From assembly GCF_039729195.1 (NCBI RefSeq), contig NZ_CP155796.1:5394001-5458000 (forward strand): a stretch of DNA of 64,000 bases. The letters are read 5' to 3'. Below are positions 17,069 to 25,686 of this stretch, in pieces. The translations under genes were made by a program, and so were the position numbers. The notes beneath the pieces are model-generated. The model was given only the letters and a program-made list of their open reading frames with translations, did no database searches and had not been told where the DNA came from. How positions within the stretch are numbered: position 1 is the stretch's first letter; every line of letters begins with the position of its first letter. The stretch comes from Mycobacterium sp. DL. GTDB lineage: Bacteria; Actinomycetota; Actinomycetes; Mycobacteriales; Mycobacteriaceae.

Positions 17069-17532
17069 TGAGCGACATCGACGCGGTCGTCGACGAGTAC
17101 ACGGGGCTGGAACGGACTGTCCTGGAATACGGCCGGGTGGTCGAGAAACTGGTCACGGCTGCCAAAGAGCCAGGGTTCGGGGTGGACGGCTGGGCACCAT
17201 TGGGCGAATTGGTGGCGGTGGACGAGTTCGTCAGGGTGGGCAACTTCAAAGAGGTCATGAACTGGCAGGAGTACACCTCGTTCCTGACGAACTGGGCCAC
17301 GTCAGCGGAATGGGGGTGCTCGTTCAAGCGCATCAGCCAAGCGGCCGATGTGGTGTTCCTCGAATTGGAGGAGCGCAGCAAGGTGGGGACGTTCGAGAGC
17401 GTGGTCAACTCGCTGAGCGTCTACGAGTTCACCACCGACGGTCGCATACGGCGCATTGACGTCTATCTCCAGATGGAGCTGCCCAGCCCCGAACTTCTCG
17501 CAGGGTACGACGGCGTGGAGATAGCTCAGTGA
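17068..17532 (+). CDS. NTF2-like protein, possible small subunit of Rieske D
   Basis: A 154-residue protein starting at ATG 17068, overlapping the Rieske D stop by one base. The C-terminal half (VVNSLSVYEFTTDGRIRRID, then VYLQ) has the strand pattern of NTF2/SnoaL-like proteins, the same fold as ring-hydroxylase beta subunits. Given the coupling to an alpha subunit, a beta-subunit-like role is plausible; the sequence similarity I can judge by eye is too low to be certain. Confidence 0.65.
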   Translation: MSDIDAVVDEYTGLERTVLEYGRVVEKLVTAAKEPGFGVDGWAPLGELVAVDEFVRVGNFKEVMNWQEYTSFLTNWATSAEWGCSFKRISQAADVVFLELEERSKVGTFESVVNSLSVYEFTTDGRIRRIDVYLQMELPSPELLAGYDGVEIAQ

Positions 17533-17636
17533 GTGGACGGAAAGGCTAGTGCAGCCGCTGCCGGGCAGCGCGGTACTGTCCGATGTCGCCGATGGCCATG
17601 CCGCACTTCGTTGACACGCCGCAGCGGCGCCGGGGC

Positions 17637-18275
17637 TCACTCGGATTGTCGAGTGCGGGATCGTCTGGGTGCGACGGGTTTCGACGACACGTTGGCCATC
17701 ACCATTCGCAGGAACGGTGCGTACAAGTCCTCGCCGTCGATATGCCCGAAGATGGTGATGCCTTCATTGCTGGCGATCAGCAGTCGGGCAAGAGATTCGG
17801 CGGGTATCTGCAAGGTGCCGCCCAATCGCTCGATGTGAACGGTGATGTACTCGGCCAGCGAGCTGACCGCCTCCTCGCGCTGAACCCTGAGGCGCTCCCG
17901 CGCTTCGGGATTGCGCAGCAGAAACAGCGAGAACTCGTATCCGAGCGCGGCGCTGTCGGGCCCGGCGATGGTCAGATCTCGCCACCTCTGCGCCAACTTA
18001 TCGATGTCGAGTGTGTCGAGACCCTCGAACGAGGCGATCACGTCGGCGAAGCTGTCCAGGAACCGCTTTATGTGTCGCTCGATGACGGCCAGGAAGAGGT
18101 CTTCCTTGGTGCCGAAGTGCGAGTAAATCGCCCCACGGGTGTAACCGGCGACCTCGGCGATGTCCTCGAGGGCGGCTCCTCCGAAACCCTGCTTGGCGAA
18201 GACTTCCTGAGCCGCATCGAGCAGCAGGCTGCGCGTGTGTTCCATGCGCCGCTGCCGCGTCCATCGTTCTGCCAC
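17637..18275 (-). CDS. TetR-family regulator, paralogue 1 of three
   Basis: A 212-residue TetR regulator. I choose GTG 18275 because the protein then begins MAERWTRQRRMEHTRSLLLD, matching the starts of the paralogues at 35421 (MVEPWTRERRLERTRSLLLD) and 37301. The DNA-binding region GYTRGAIYSHFGTKEDLFL is nearly the same in all three. It is divergent from the gene at 18466, with a double ATAC-N6-GTAT operator between them and another upstream of Rieske D. The inducer is unknown. Confidence 0.9.
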   Translation of the reverse strand: MAERWTRQRRMEHTRSLLLDAAQEVFAKQGFGGAALEDIAEVAGYTRGAIYSHFGTKEDLFLAVIERHIKRFLDSFADVIASFEGLDTLDIDKLAQRWRDLTIAGPDSAALGYEFSLFLLRNPEARERLRVQREEAVSSLAEYITVHIERLGGTLQIPAESLARLLIASNEGITIFGHIDGEDLYAPFLRMVMANVSSKPVAPRRSRTRQSE

Positions 18276-18330
18276 GACTTCATCTTCCCAGGTTGATCTT
18301 CGAGCGCGTCCAACTACATCGACGAGTCTA

Positions 18331-18365
18331 TATACAATCCTGTATGTTAGATACGAAAGTGTATA
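18331..18365. promoter_or_regulatory. Double ATAC-N6-GTAT operator in the TetR/18466 divergent promoter
   Basis: Sites 18332-18345 and 18351-18364 each read ATAC-N6-GTAT, 19 bp apart centre to centre, exactly as at 15493-15527. Position between divergent genes suggests autoregulation of the TetR plus control of the 18466-21081 operon. Confidence 0.78.
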
Positions 18366-18465
18366 TACTTGACCGGCAAGTGCCGACTTCGCGCTTCCGT
18401 CCTCCTGCGCACCGAATCGTCCGAACCGCAAGCATCTCAACGAATCGAGAAGGAGATCTCCTGCA

Positions 18466-18990
18466 ATGAAGCTGGAAGAACGCATCGCCAAGCACCGCCG
18501 GATGGCCGAGAGTTACCGCGACAAGTATGTGCTGCAGAAGGTCCAGGACGGTGAGACCTACGACGAGTGGGTGTTCACCGACGATGCGGTGTACACCTCG
18601 CCGTACTTTGTCGCCGAGCAGGAGTTGGTGCTGAAGGACGTAGCGACCCACTGGGATACCGCTGCCACGGTCGAGGCCAAGGCCTACGGCATCACCTTTC
18701 CCGATTGGAAGCCTGTCAATCACAAGTTCTGGCCGGCGGAGAACGGGTTCGTCATGCGCTACCGCTGGGAGGGAACGAACGTCAACGACGGAAAGGTCAT
18801 GGGGTTCTACTCGATCAGTTTCGTCGAGACCAATGAGGATGCCGAGATCGTGCACTGGTCCACCTATGTCAACGACGAGGAGTACGGTCCGTTCCTGGAG
18901 GCGGCAATCGGCGCCCGTGGCCCGTTCCACGGCGATGGGTACATGCAAGCACTGGCAAAGCATTTCGAGAAGCACGACCTGAGTTTTTGA
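18466..18990 (+). CDS. Conserved hypothetical protein, possibly NTF2-like
   Basis: A 174-residue soluble protein with a good AAGGAGA-type ribosome-binding site. It is rich in aromatic residues (YDEWVFTDDAVYTSPYF, then YRWEGTNVNDGKVMGFYSIS), which suggests a cone-like alpha+beta fold similar to NTF2/SnoaL proteins; I do not recognise a named family. It is nine bases from the P450 gene and presumably works on the same substrate. Confidence 0.6.
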   Translation: MKLEERIAKHRRMAESYRDKYVLQKVQDGETYDEWVFTDDAVYTSPYFVAEQELVLKDVATHWDTAATVEAKAYGITFPDWKPVNHKFWPAENGFVMRYRWEGTNVNDGKVMGFYSISFVETNEDAEIVHWSTYVNDEEYGPFLEAAIGARGPFHGDGYMQALAKHFEKHDLSF

Positions 18991-18999
18991 GGACATCCG

Positions 19000-20202
19000 A
19001 TGGCGACCAGCGCCACCCACGGGGTGTATTACGACCCGTGGGACGCCGACCTCAACGCGAATCCGTATGCGATGTTCCAACGGCTTCGAGACGACGTGCC
19101 TCTCTACTACAACGAGGCCCACGACTTCTACGCGGTGAGTCGGTTCGACGACGTCAATCGTGCGCTGGTGGACCACCAGTCGTTCAGTTCGGCGCGCGGG
19201 GCGGTTCTCGAGATAATCAAGTCGGGCATGGAGATTCCCACGGGTTCGCTGGTCTTCGAGGATCCGCCGGTCCACGACATCCACCGCAACCTCCTCTCTC
19301 GGGCATTCACCCCACGAAAGATCAACGCGTTGGAATCGAAGGTTCGCGAGTTCACGGCACAATGCCTGGATCCGCTGGTCGGTGGCGACCGGTTCGATTT
19401 CGTCAAGCACCTCGGTGCGGTCATGCCGCTGCGCGTGGTGAGTGAGCTGTTCGGCATTCCCGAGGACTACCAGAGTCGTGTCACCGAGGACGGCGACAAG
19501 TTCGTGCGCACCGAGCGTGGTGGCCAGATGACCGACAACCCCGACGGCGCGATCACCGACGGCCAGTTGTTCGCCGAGTTCATCGACTGGCGGGTTGATC
19601 ATCCAGCCGACGATCTCACCACCGAATTACTCAACGCTGAATTCGAAGACGAAGCGGGAATCACCAGGAAACTGCGTCGCGAAGAGTTGCTGATGTTCAT
19701 GAACGTCGTTGCAGTGGCCGGTTCGGAAACCACTACGCGTTTGATCGGGTGGACCGGAAAGCTGCTGTCGGAGAATCCCGACCAACGGCGGCAGCTGGTA
19801 GCCGACCGGGCGCTGGTGCCCGGTGCGATCGAGGAGATCCTGAGGTTCGAACCACCCGCGCTGCAGGCCGCGCGCTACGTCGTCCGCGACGTCGAGTTTC
19901 ATGGTGCGACCGTGCCCGAAGGTAGTGCGATCCTGCTGTTGATCGGTGCGGCCAACCGCGACGAACGGCGGTTCGGTGAGGACGCCGACGTTTTCGACGT
20001 GACGCGTTCGCCCCGTCAGCATCTGACGTTCGGAGTCGGCGCGCACTACTGCCTGGGCAACGCCCTGGCGCGCATCGAGGGTCGAGTTGCGTTGGACGAG
20101 ATCATGAATCGCTTCCCCGACTGGGAGGTTGACCTCGACAGCGCGGTGTTCTCGTCGTCGTCGGTGGTCCGCGGTTGGGACAGCATGCCGGCAAGTGTCT
20201 AG
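19000..20202 (+). CDS. Cytochrome P450
   Basis: A 400-residue bacterial class I P450. The oxygen-binding I-helix motif AGSETT is at 240-245, the K-helix ExxR at E279-R282, and the heme-binding loop FGVGAHYCLG has the thiolate C351. It would hydroxylate a lipophilic substrate using a ferredoxin, which is not encoded in this operon. The following gene is a mycofactocin-coupled SDR, suggesting P450 hydroxylation followed by alcohol oxidation. Confidence 0.95.
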   Translation: MATSATHGVYYDPWDADLNANPYAMFQRLRDDVPLYYNEAHDFYAVSRFDDVNRALVDHQSFSSARGAVLEIIKSGMEIPTGSLVFEDPPVHDIHRNLLSRAFTPRKINALESKVREFTAQCLDPLVGGDRFDFVKHLGAVMPLRVVSELFGIPEDYQSRVTEDGDKFVRTERGGQMTDNPDGAITDGQLFAEFIDWRVDHPADDLTTELLNAEFEDEAGITRKLRREELLMFMNVVAVAGSETTTRLIGWTGKLLSENPDQRRQLVADRALVPGAIEEILRFEPPALQAARYVVRDVEFHGATVPEGSAILLLIGAANRDERRFGEDADVFDVTRSPRQHLTFGVGAHYCLGNALARIEGRVALDEIMNRFPDWEVDLDSAVFSSSSVVRGWDSMPASV

Positions 20203-20244
20203 TAATTCGAAACCAAACCCACACCGAGAATCGAGGATGTCACG

Positions 20245-21081
20245 ATGGCCGGACGCGTAGAAGGCAAGGTTGCGTTCGTCACTGGCGCTGCCCGCGGGCA
20301 AGGACGCAGTCACGCACTGAAACTCGCCGAGGAAGGCGCCGACATCATCGCCGTCGACATCTGCAAGAACGTCGACCACTGTCAGCTCGAGCTGGCGTCG
20401 CCCGCCGATCTCCTCGAGACGAAGGAGAAGGTCGAGGCGCTCGGTCGTCGGATCGTCGCCGAGGAGGCGGACGTCCGTGACTTCGACGCCCTCAAGTCGG
20501 TGGTGGACCGCGGGGTCGCCGAATTCGGCAGGCTGGACATCATCCTGGCGAACGCAGGGATCGGCAACGGCGGCCAGACCATCGAAACCCTCGAAGAGCC
20601 GGTCTGGCAGACCATGATGGACATAAATCTCACGGGTGTTTGGAAGACCGTGAAGGCCGGCATTCCGCACATGATCGCCGGGGGGCGAGGCGGATCGATC
20701 GTGCTGACGAGCTCGGTGGCCGGTCTGAAGGCGTATCCGCAAATGGGTCAGTACGTGTCGGCCAAGCACGGCGTGCTCGGATTGATGCGGTCCTGCGCGG
20801 TCGAGCTTGGACAGCACATGATCCGGGTCAACAGTGTGCATCCCACACACGTCAACACCCCGCTGGTGATGAACCAACAGACGTTCGACCTGTTCCGGCC
20901 CGACCTGGAGGCACCCGGCCCCGACGACATCGCGCCCATCTGCCAGATGTTCCACACGATGCCCAGGCCCTGGGTCGAGGCCGAGGACATCACCAACGCC
21001 GTGATGTTCTTCGCGTCAGACGACTCCCGTTTCGTCACCGGCGTCGCCATGCCGATCGACCTGGGTAGCTGCCTGAAGTAA
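20245..21081 (+). CDS. Mycofactocin-coupled SDR family oxidoreductase
   Basis: A 278-residue SDR beginning MAGRVEGKVAFVTGAARGQG, with the long insertion ICKNVDHCQLELASPADLLE after the second strand (residues 39-58). This start and insertion are typical of the mycofactocin-dependent subfamily, in which NAD(H) is held non-exchangeably and reoxidised through mycofactocin. Catalytic residues are S156, Y170 and K174 (YVSAKHG). It probably oxidises the alcohol produced by the P450 encoded just upstream. A strong hairpin terminator follows directly. Confidence 0.92.
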   Translation: MAGRVEGKVAFVTGAARGQGRSHALKLAEEGADIIAVDICKNVDHCQLELASPADLLETKEKVEALGRRIVAEEADVRDFDALKSVVDRGVAEFGRLDIILANAGIGNGGQTIETLEEPVWQTMMDINLTGVWKTVKAGIPHMIAGGRGGSIVLTSSVAGLKAYPQMGQYVSAKHGVLGLMRSCAVELGQHMIRVNSVHPTHVNTPLVMNQQTFDLFRPDLEAPGPDDIAPICQMFHTMPRPWVEAEDITNAVMFFASDDSRFVTGVAMPIDLGSCLK

Positions 21082-21082
21082 C

Positions 21083-21106
21083 GGTGCCGCCCTGTCGGGC
21101 GGCACC
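21083..21106 (+). terminator. Hairpin terminator after the SDR gene
   Basis: GGTGCCGCCC (21083-21092) and GGGCGGCACC (21097-21106) form a perfect 10-bp stem around TGTC, starting two bases after the SDR stop and followed by TCTCCC. It probably ends the 18466-21081 transcript. Confidence 0.75.
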
Positions 21107-21177
21107 TCTCCCGACGAAGTCGCAGGTGGGACACCCGCCGGGAATTTACCTCTGTGAGACCCTTGTCACAGGCCGCA

Positions 21178-21205
21178 AACCTACCTACTGTGTGTTCACT
21201 AGGTT
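21178..21205. promoter_or_regulatory. Possible operator upstream of the TetR gene at 21225
   Basis: AACCTA (21178-21183) and TAGGTT (21200-21205) are inverted repeats 16 bases apart, ending 19 bases before the GTG start. Such a position fits autorepression, but this is a single short repeat with no second copy seen. Confidence 0.3.
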
Positions 21206-21224
21206 GGTTGAGAGTGAGGTTTCG

Positions 21225-21878
21225 GTGACGACACCGGAGATCGCAGTGCGGCCCTACGCCACGTTGCTCGCCAAGGGTGAGGACCGCAAGCAGCGGATTC
21301 TGCACGTCGCGGAGCGCATTCTGGCGCGTCACGGCTGGCGCAACACGTCGCTGGCGCAGATCGCCAAGGCGGCCGGGGTCACCCCCGCCGGCCTGCTGCA
21401 CCACTTCGAGTCCAAGGAACAGCTGCTCAACGCCGTGCTCGATGCGCGCGACGCGGACGACGACATGCACGCCGATCGCTCAGGAGATCTGGTGACCGAG
21501 ATCTGCCGCGTCGCCGAGCGTTTTGACCGGGCCCCGGAACTCGTCGGGACATTCACCGTCCTGCTGATCGAGAACATCGCGCCGGACGCGCCGCTTCACG
21601 ACCGGCTGCTGAACCGGCAGCGGGCGGCGGTGAACATCGTCACTCAGCTGATCGAGCGCGGTCAGCGCGAGGGCCGCTACCGCACCGACATCGACCCGGC
21701 CATCAAGGCCGTCGAAATTCTCGCCTTCGTCAATGGAATGGAGACCGCATGGTTGCTCGATCCTTCGATACCCCTAGCGGAAGTGTTCAAGGGGTACGGC
21801 GAATCGCTCGCCCGGGACTTCATGCCGCCGACGGGGGCACATCCAGAGGAAGTGCCGTCGAGCGGGTCCCCGAAATGA
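21225..21878 (+). CDS. TetR-family transcriptional regulator
   Basis: A 217-residue TetR protein, start GTG 21225 (MTTPEIAVRPY) with GTGAGG just ahead. The helix-turn-helix is ILARHGWRNTSLAQIAKAAG, then VTPAGLLHHFESKEQLL (residues about 30-67). It does not share the WTRERR leader of the three paralogous TetRs. It overlaps the following gene by four bases, so the pair is probably co-transcribed. Confidence 0.9.
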   Translation: MTTPEIAVRPYATLLAKGEDRKQRILHVAERILARHGWRNTSLAQIAKAAGVTPAGLLHHFESKEQLLNAVLDARDADDDMHADRSGDLVTEICRVAERFDRAPELVGTFTVLLIENIAPDAPLHDRLLNRQRAAVNIVTQLIERGQREGRYRTDIDPAIKAVEILAFVNGMETAWLLDPSIPLAEVFKGYGESLARDFMPPTGAHPEEVPSSGSPK

Positions 21879-22384
21879 GGTACCGGCTCGACGTCGTCGC
21901 CCGCGACGTCTCCGAGGTCGTCCGGTTCGCCGGCGGGTGGCTGGTCGACCGGGTGATGGCGGGGTGGGATGTCACCGTGCTGATGTACGACGCAACAGAT
22001 GCCCGCGCGCTGGAGATTCTCGGGGTGAAGTCCGATGATCTCGAGACGGCCCTGGAGGAGTGGGCGGACCGGCCGCACCCCCAGGCCATCGCTGTGGCCG
22101 CGGATCTGTGCGCCTCCGATGAGCGGGTCCGCCGCGGGGTGCTCACTGCGCTCGACCAGGGTATGACCGAGGTGACGCTGTGGGGCGAACAATGGCCCGA
22201 CGAGCTGGACAGCACCGTCGGTTCGGTGCGTCACCAGCTGAGCGCCGCAGCCCGAGCGTTCAAGTCGCAGGCTCTTGCCGCCACCGCCGACCCTTCGCCG
22301 GGTTCCGTCGGTGATGTCGAGTCGTTCCGGTGCGGGTTGGCGGCGCTGCCCTCGGTGGCCGCTGACCTCACTCCTGCGAGCTGA
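21875..22384 (+). CDS. Conserved hypothetical protein
   Basis: A 169-residue protein translationally coupled to the TetR gene (ATGA). It begins MRYRLDVVARDVSEVVRFAG and contains GGWLVDRVMAGWDVTVLMYD, suggesting a small alpha/beta protein without membrane segments. I do not recognise the family. Its last 17 bases overlap the end of the converging dehydrogenase gene. Confidence 0.6.
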   Translation: MRYRLDVVARDVSEVVRFAGGWLVDRVMAGWDVTVLMYDATDARALEILGVKSDDLETALEEWADRPHPQAIAVAADLCASDERVRRGVLTALDQGMTEVTLWGEQWPDELDSTVGSVRHQLSAAARAFKSQALAATADPSPGSVGDVESFRCGLAALPSVAADLTPAS

Positions 22385-23345
22385 GACTTATCAGCACTTT
22401 GCCGATCGCCCGTCCGTCGGCCACGTGACGCAGGGCTTCGGCTGCCTCGCTCAGTGGGTACACGGTGTCGATGTGTGGTGTGACCCGTGCGGACGCGAGC
22501 AAGTCGCGTAGCTCGGATTCGTTTCGCTCGAACTCCGCGCGCGGGACGTCCTGGAATTGGAAGCCCGATACCTGAATTCCCTTGATCAGCACCAGATTGA
22601 GGGGAATACGGGGGATGACGCCCGACGCGAACCCGACGGTGACGAACCTGCCGCCGCGGCGCAGCGTGCGCATCGCCGGTTCGGACAGCGCCCCACCTAC
22701 CGGATCCACGACGACGTCGGCGCAATCGGGAAGGGCCGCACGCAGCGCCGCTCGAAGCTCGCCGTCGCGGTGATTGACCACCCGGCAGGCCCCGTGATCG
22801 GCTGCTGCGTCGAGCTTCTCGGCTGACGAGGCAACCGCTGTCACCCTGGCGCCCAGCGCCACACCCAGTTGTACCGCCGCCAACCCGACACCGCCGCCCG
22901 CGCCGAGTACGACCAGCTCGTCGCCGGAGCAGAGCCGGGCCGCCGAGCGCAGTGTGTGATACGCCGTGCGATGGGCGACGCCGGACGCAGCCGCGGTCAG
23001 GTCGTCAACAGCGTCGGGGATCGCGGCGACGCTCGCCGCATCGATCACCACGCGCTCGGCGAAGGCGCCGAAGAGCCCTGTCCCGGTCACCCGGTCGCCG
23101 ACCGCGAATCCGGTTGTCTCAGAGCCCACCTCATCGATCACCCCGGCGAATTCGCTTCCCGGGACGAACGGGGTGGGGACACTGATCTGATACGAATCGG
23201 CGACAAGCAGCACGTCGGGAAAATTGACCGCAGCTGCGGTCACGCGCACCCCGACCTGACCTCGGCCCGCGGGAGGAACCGGGTGTTCCCGCACACGGAT
23301 GACCTCTGGCGGCCCGTGGTCCTGGCAGACTGCGGCACGGGGCAT
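22368..23345 (-). CDS. Zinc-independent medium-chain dehydrogenase (quinone oxidoreductase-like)
   Basis: A 325-residue MDR-family NADPH-dependent reductase. It has the N-terminal catalytic domain with AVNFPDVLLVADSY and VPGSEFAGVIDEVG, and a Rossmann domain with VVLGAGGGVGLAAVQL and ALGARVTAVASS. Zinc-ligand cysteines are lacking, which places it with quinone and enoyl reductases. It lies four bases after the phosphotransferase gene in the minus-strand operon 25670-22368. Confidence 0.9.
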   Translation of the reverse strand: MPRAAVCQDHGPPEVIRVREHPVPPAGRGQVGVRVTAAAVNFPDVLLVADSYQISVPTPFVPGSEFAGVIDEVGSETTGFAVGDRVTGTGLFGAFAERVVIDAASVAAIPDAVDDLTAAASGVAHRTAYHTLRSAARLCSGDELVVLGAGGGVGLAAVQLGVALGARVTAVASSAEKLDAAADHGACRVVNHRDGELRAALRAALPDCADVVVDPVGGALSEPAMRTLRRGGRFVTVGFASGVIPRIPLNLVLIKGIQVSGFQFQDVPRAEFERNESELRDLLASARVTPHIDTVYPLSEAAEALRHVADGRAIGKVLISLSSQE

Positions 23346-23349
23346 CGTG

Positions 23350-24375
23350 TCAGCCCCGATAGTCCGTGGATTCGGCGAGGTCGGCCGCCGAGGCCATCAG
23401 GTCGGTCACGACAGGGCCGAACGCCAGCAGTTTCTCGTCGTCACCGGCCCGCTGGAACCCCTGCTCGAGCACGATCGCCAGCTTCCACTTCGCCAGTACC
23501 AGGTAGTAGTCGAGATCGTCTACCTGCCTACCGGACACCTCGGCGTAGTGCGCAACCACTTCGTCACGCGAGGGCATTCCCCGCATGTCGACGTAGTTCA
23601 TCTCGCCGGACGAGTGTTCATCGTCGGAAGGCCAACTCTGCACCATCCAGCCCAGATCCAACTTCGGGTCACCGACGGTGCCCATCTCCCAGTCGACGAT
23701 CGCCGCCAGCCTCGCCGGGGCGCCGTGGTGGTACATGACGTTGGCGAACTGGTAGTCGCCGTGCATGAGGCCGGGAACGAAGTCGATCGGCTTGTGCGCG
23801 CGCAGCCACTCGGTGGCCACCTCCAGCCCCGGCAGCTCCCGGCCTTTGATCCGTTCGAGGAAGCCGATCCATCGGTCGACCTGGCGTTCGTGGAAGCCGT
23901 CCGGGCGCCCCAGGTCCGCTAACCCCTTGGCCTTCCAGTCCACCTTCGACAGCAGCGCAATACCCTCTGCGAGCTGGAAACTCAGCCCGGGCCGGCTGTC
24001 GAAGTCGCTCTGGAACGGCTCCGCCCATTTGCCGTGCGTATCCATCGGGGACCAGCCGTCGACGAACCCCATCAGGTAGAACGGCCTGCCCAGCACCGCC
24101 GGATCGTCGCAGACACCGATCGCTTCGGTGTGCGGAACGTCGGTGCCGTCGAGCGCCTCGATGATGCGCCATTCACGCAGGATGCCCCTGTCACGGTCCG
24201 GGGGAGCGCCGGGCGGTGGCATGCGGATGACGCAGGTCGCGTCGCCGCGGGTCAGTTCGTAGATGACATTCTGCGTTCCGCCGGACAGGAAGCGCGTCTG
24301 GAGCGGTTCGCCTGTGCCGGGGAATCCGGCGTTGTCCATCCAGGCGGCGAGGCCCTCGGTGTTCAACTCGCTCAA
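23350..24375 (-). CDS. Aminoglycoside-phosphotransferase-like (ACAD10/11-type) kinase
   Basis: A 341-residue phosphotransferase-fold protein. The catalytic loop is FVPGLMHGDYQFANVMYHHG and the metal-binding segment AIVDWEMGTVGDPKLDLGW. This subgroup typically travels with acyl-CoA dehydrogenases, as here, and the eukaryotic ACAD10/11 kinase domains phosphorylate 4-hydroxyacyl-CoAs for elimination. A start at TTG 24375, overlapping the FadE stop, gives the full N-terminus (MSELNTEGLAAWMDNAGFPG); the next in-frame ATG is at 24339. A role in removing a hydroxyl group from a pathway acyl-CoA is inference. Confidence 0.85.
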   Translation of the reverse strand: MSELNTEGLAAWMDNAGFPGTGEPLQTRFLSGGTQNVIYELTRGDATCVIRMPPPGAPPDRDRGILREWRIIEALDGTDVPHTEAIGVCDDPAVLGRPFYLMGFVDGWSPMDTHGKWAEPFQSDFDSRPGLSFQLAEGIALLSKVDWKAKGLADLGRPDGFHERQVDRWIGFLERIKGRELPGLEVATEWLRAHKPIDFVPGLMHGDYQFANVMYHHGAPARLAAIVDWEMGTVGDPKLDLGWMVQSWPSDDEHSSGEMNYVDMRGMPSRDEVVAHYAEVSGRQVDDLDYYLVLAKWKLAIVLEQGFQRAGDDEKLLAFGPVVTDLMASAADLAESTDYRG

Positions 24376-25670
24376 CGGTTCCCCAACTCCAGATCGAGGT
24401 ACTCGGCGAAGCGTTCCCGCGCGGCGTCGCGCTTGCGGGGCAGCCACTCCGAGGGCCAGACATCGTCGCTGGCGCGGTAGTTGCGCAGCACCTGCTTGGC
24501 GACGGTGGTCTTGTGCACCTCGGTGGGTCCGTCGGCCAGGCCCATCACCGCCGCGCCGGTGACCATGCCGAGGAACGGCATCTCGTTGGACACTCCGAGT
24601 GCCCCGTGCACCTGCATCGCCCGCCATGCGATGTCGTGGAGCACTGTCGGCATGACGACCTTGACCGCCGCGATGTCCTTGCGGACCTTCTTGTAGTCGT
24701 TGTATTTGTCGATCTCCCATGCGGTGTGGAGCACCATCAGGCGGAATTGCTTGAGTTGGGCGTAGGAGTCGGCGATGTAGCCCTGCACGGTCTGCTTGTC
24801 GGCGAGCAGGCTGCCCGCGGTATGGCGACTGAGAACCCTTTCGCACATCATGTCGATCGCCTTCTGCGCCAATCCGATCGTGCGCATCGCGTGGTGGATG
24901 CGGCCACCACCGAGGCGGGTCTGGGCGATCACGAATGCCTGTCCCTCGCCACCCAACAGCGCCGAGTCCGGGACGCGGACGTTGTCGTAGTGGATCAGCG
25001 CATGGCTGCCCTCGCCCTCGCGCTCGCCGTGCAGACCGACGTTGCGCACGATGTTGACCCCGGGTGTGTCGGTGGGCAACAGGAACATCGACATGCCCTG
25101 GTAAGGACTCACGTCAGGATTGGTCACGACCATCACGATGAGGAACGACGCGGTGTTCGCGTTGGACGAGAAGTACTTCCACCCGTTGATCACCCAGTCG
25201 TCACCGTCGCGCACCGCGCTGGTCGTGAACTGGGTGGGGTCCGCCCCGCCCTGCGGTTCGGTCATCGAGTAGCTGGAGAACAACTCGCCGTCGAGCAGTG
25301 GGCGTAGGTAGCGGTCCTTCTGCTCGGGTGTTCCGTAGTGGGCGATGATCTCGGCGTTGCCCGTGTCAGGTGCCTGGCAACCGAAGATGATCGGTGCCCA
25401 CTGGGATCGTCCGAGGATCTCGTTGAGCAATGCGAGCTTGAGCTGGCCGTAACCCTGCCCGCCGAACTCCGGACCGAGATGTGTGGCCCACAGACCTTTT
25501 TGGCGGACCTGCTCCTTGAGGGGATCGACGACCTTGCGTCTGGCCTCGGTCAGCGGGGTGAACTGCAGATGCGGCCAGATGAGGTCCAGTGGTTCGACCT
25601 CGTTGCGCACGAACTCGTCGGTCCAGTCGAGGAGTTGTTGGTACTCGGGGTCGGTCTCGAAATCCCACAT
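24372..25670 (-). CDS. Acyl-CoA dehydrogenase (long FadE, ACAD10/11-like)
   Basis: A 432-residue acyl-CoA dehydrogenase with SYSMTEPQGGADPTQFTTSAV, VINGWKYFSSNANTA and the C-terminal HGALGVSNEMPF, then ADGPTEVHKTTVAKQVL. Length and sequence fit the ACAD10/11-type branch, and the next gene encodes the matching kinase-like protein. Together they could process a 4-hydroxyacyl-CoA. It begins 16 bases after the TetR gene stop in the same orientation. Confidence 0.93.
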   Translation of the reverse strand: MWDFETDPEYQQLLDWTDEFVRNEVEPLDLIWPHLQFTPLTEARRKVVDPLKEQVRQKGLWATHLGPEFGGQGYGQLKLALLNEILGRSQWAPIIFGCQAPDTGNAEIIAHYGTPEQKDRYLRPLLDGELFSSYSMTEPQGGADPTQFTTSAVRDGDDWVINGWKYFSSNANTASFLIVMVVTNPDVSPYQGMSMFLLPTDTPGVNIVRNVGLHGEREGEGSHALIHYDNVRVPDSALLGGEGQAFVIAQTRLGGGRIHHAMRTIGLAQKAIDMMCERVLSRHTAGSLLADKQTVQGYIADSYAQLKQFRLMVLHTAWEIDKYNDYKKVRKDIAAVKVVMPTVLHDIAWRAMQVHGALGVSNEMPFLGMVTGAAVMGLADGPTEVHKTTVAKQVLRNYRASDDVWPSEWLPRKRDAARERFAEYLDLELGNR

Positions 25671-25686
25671 ACGGCCTCCTTGCCGG

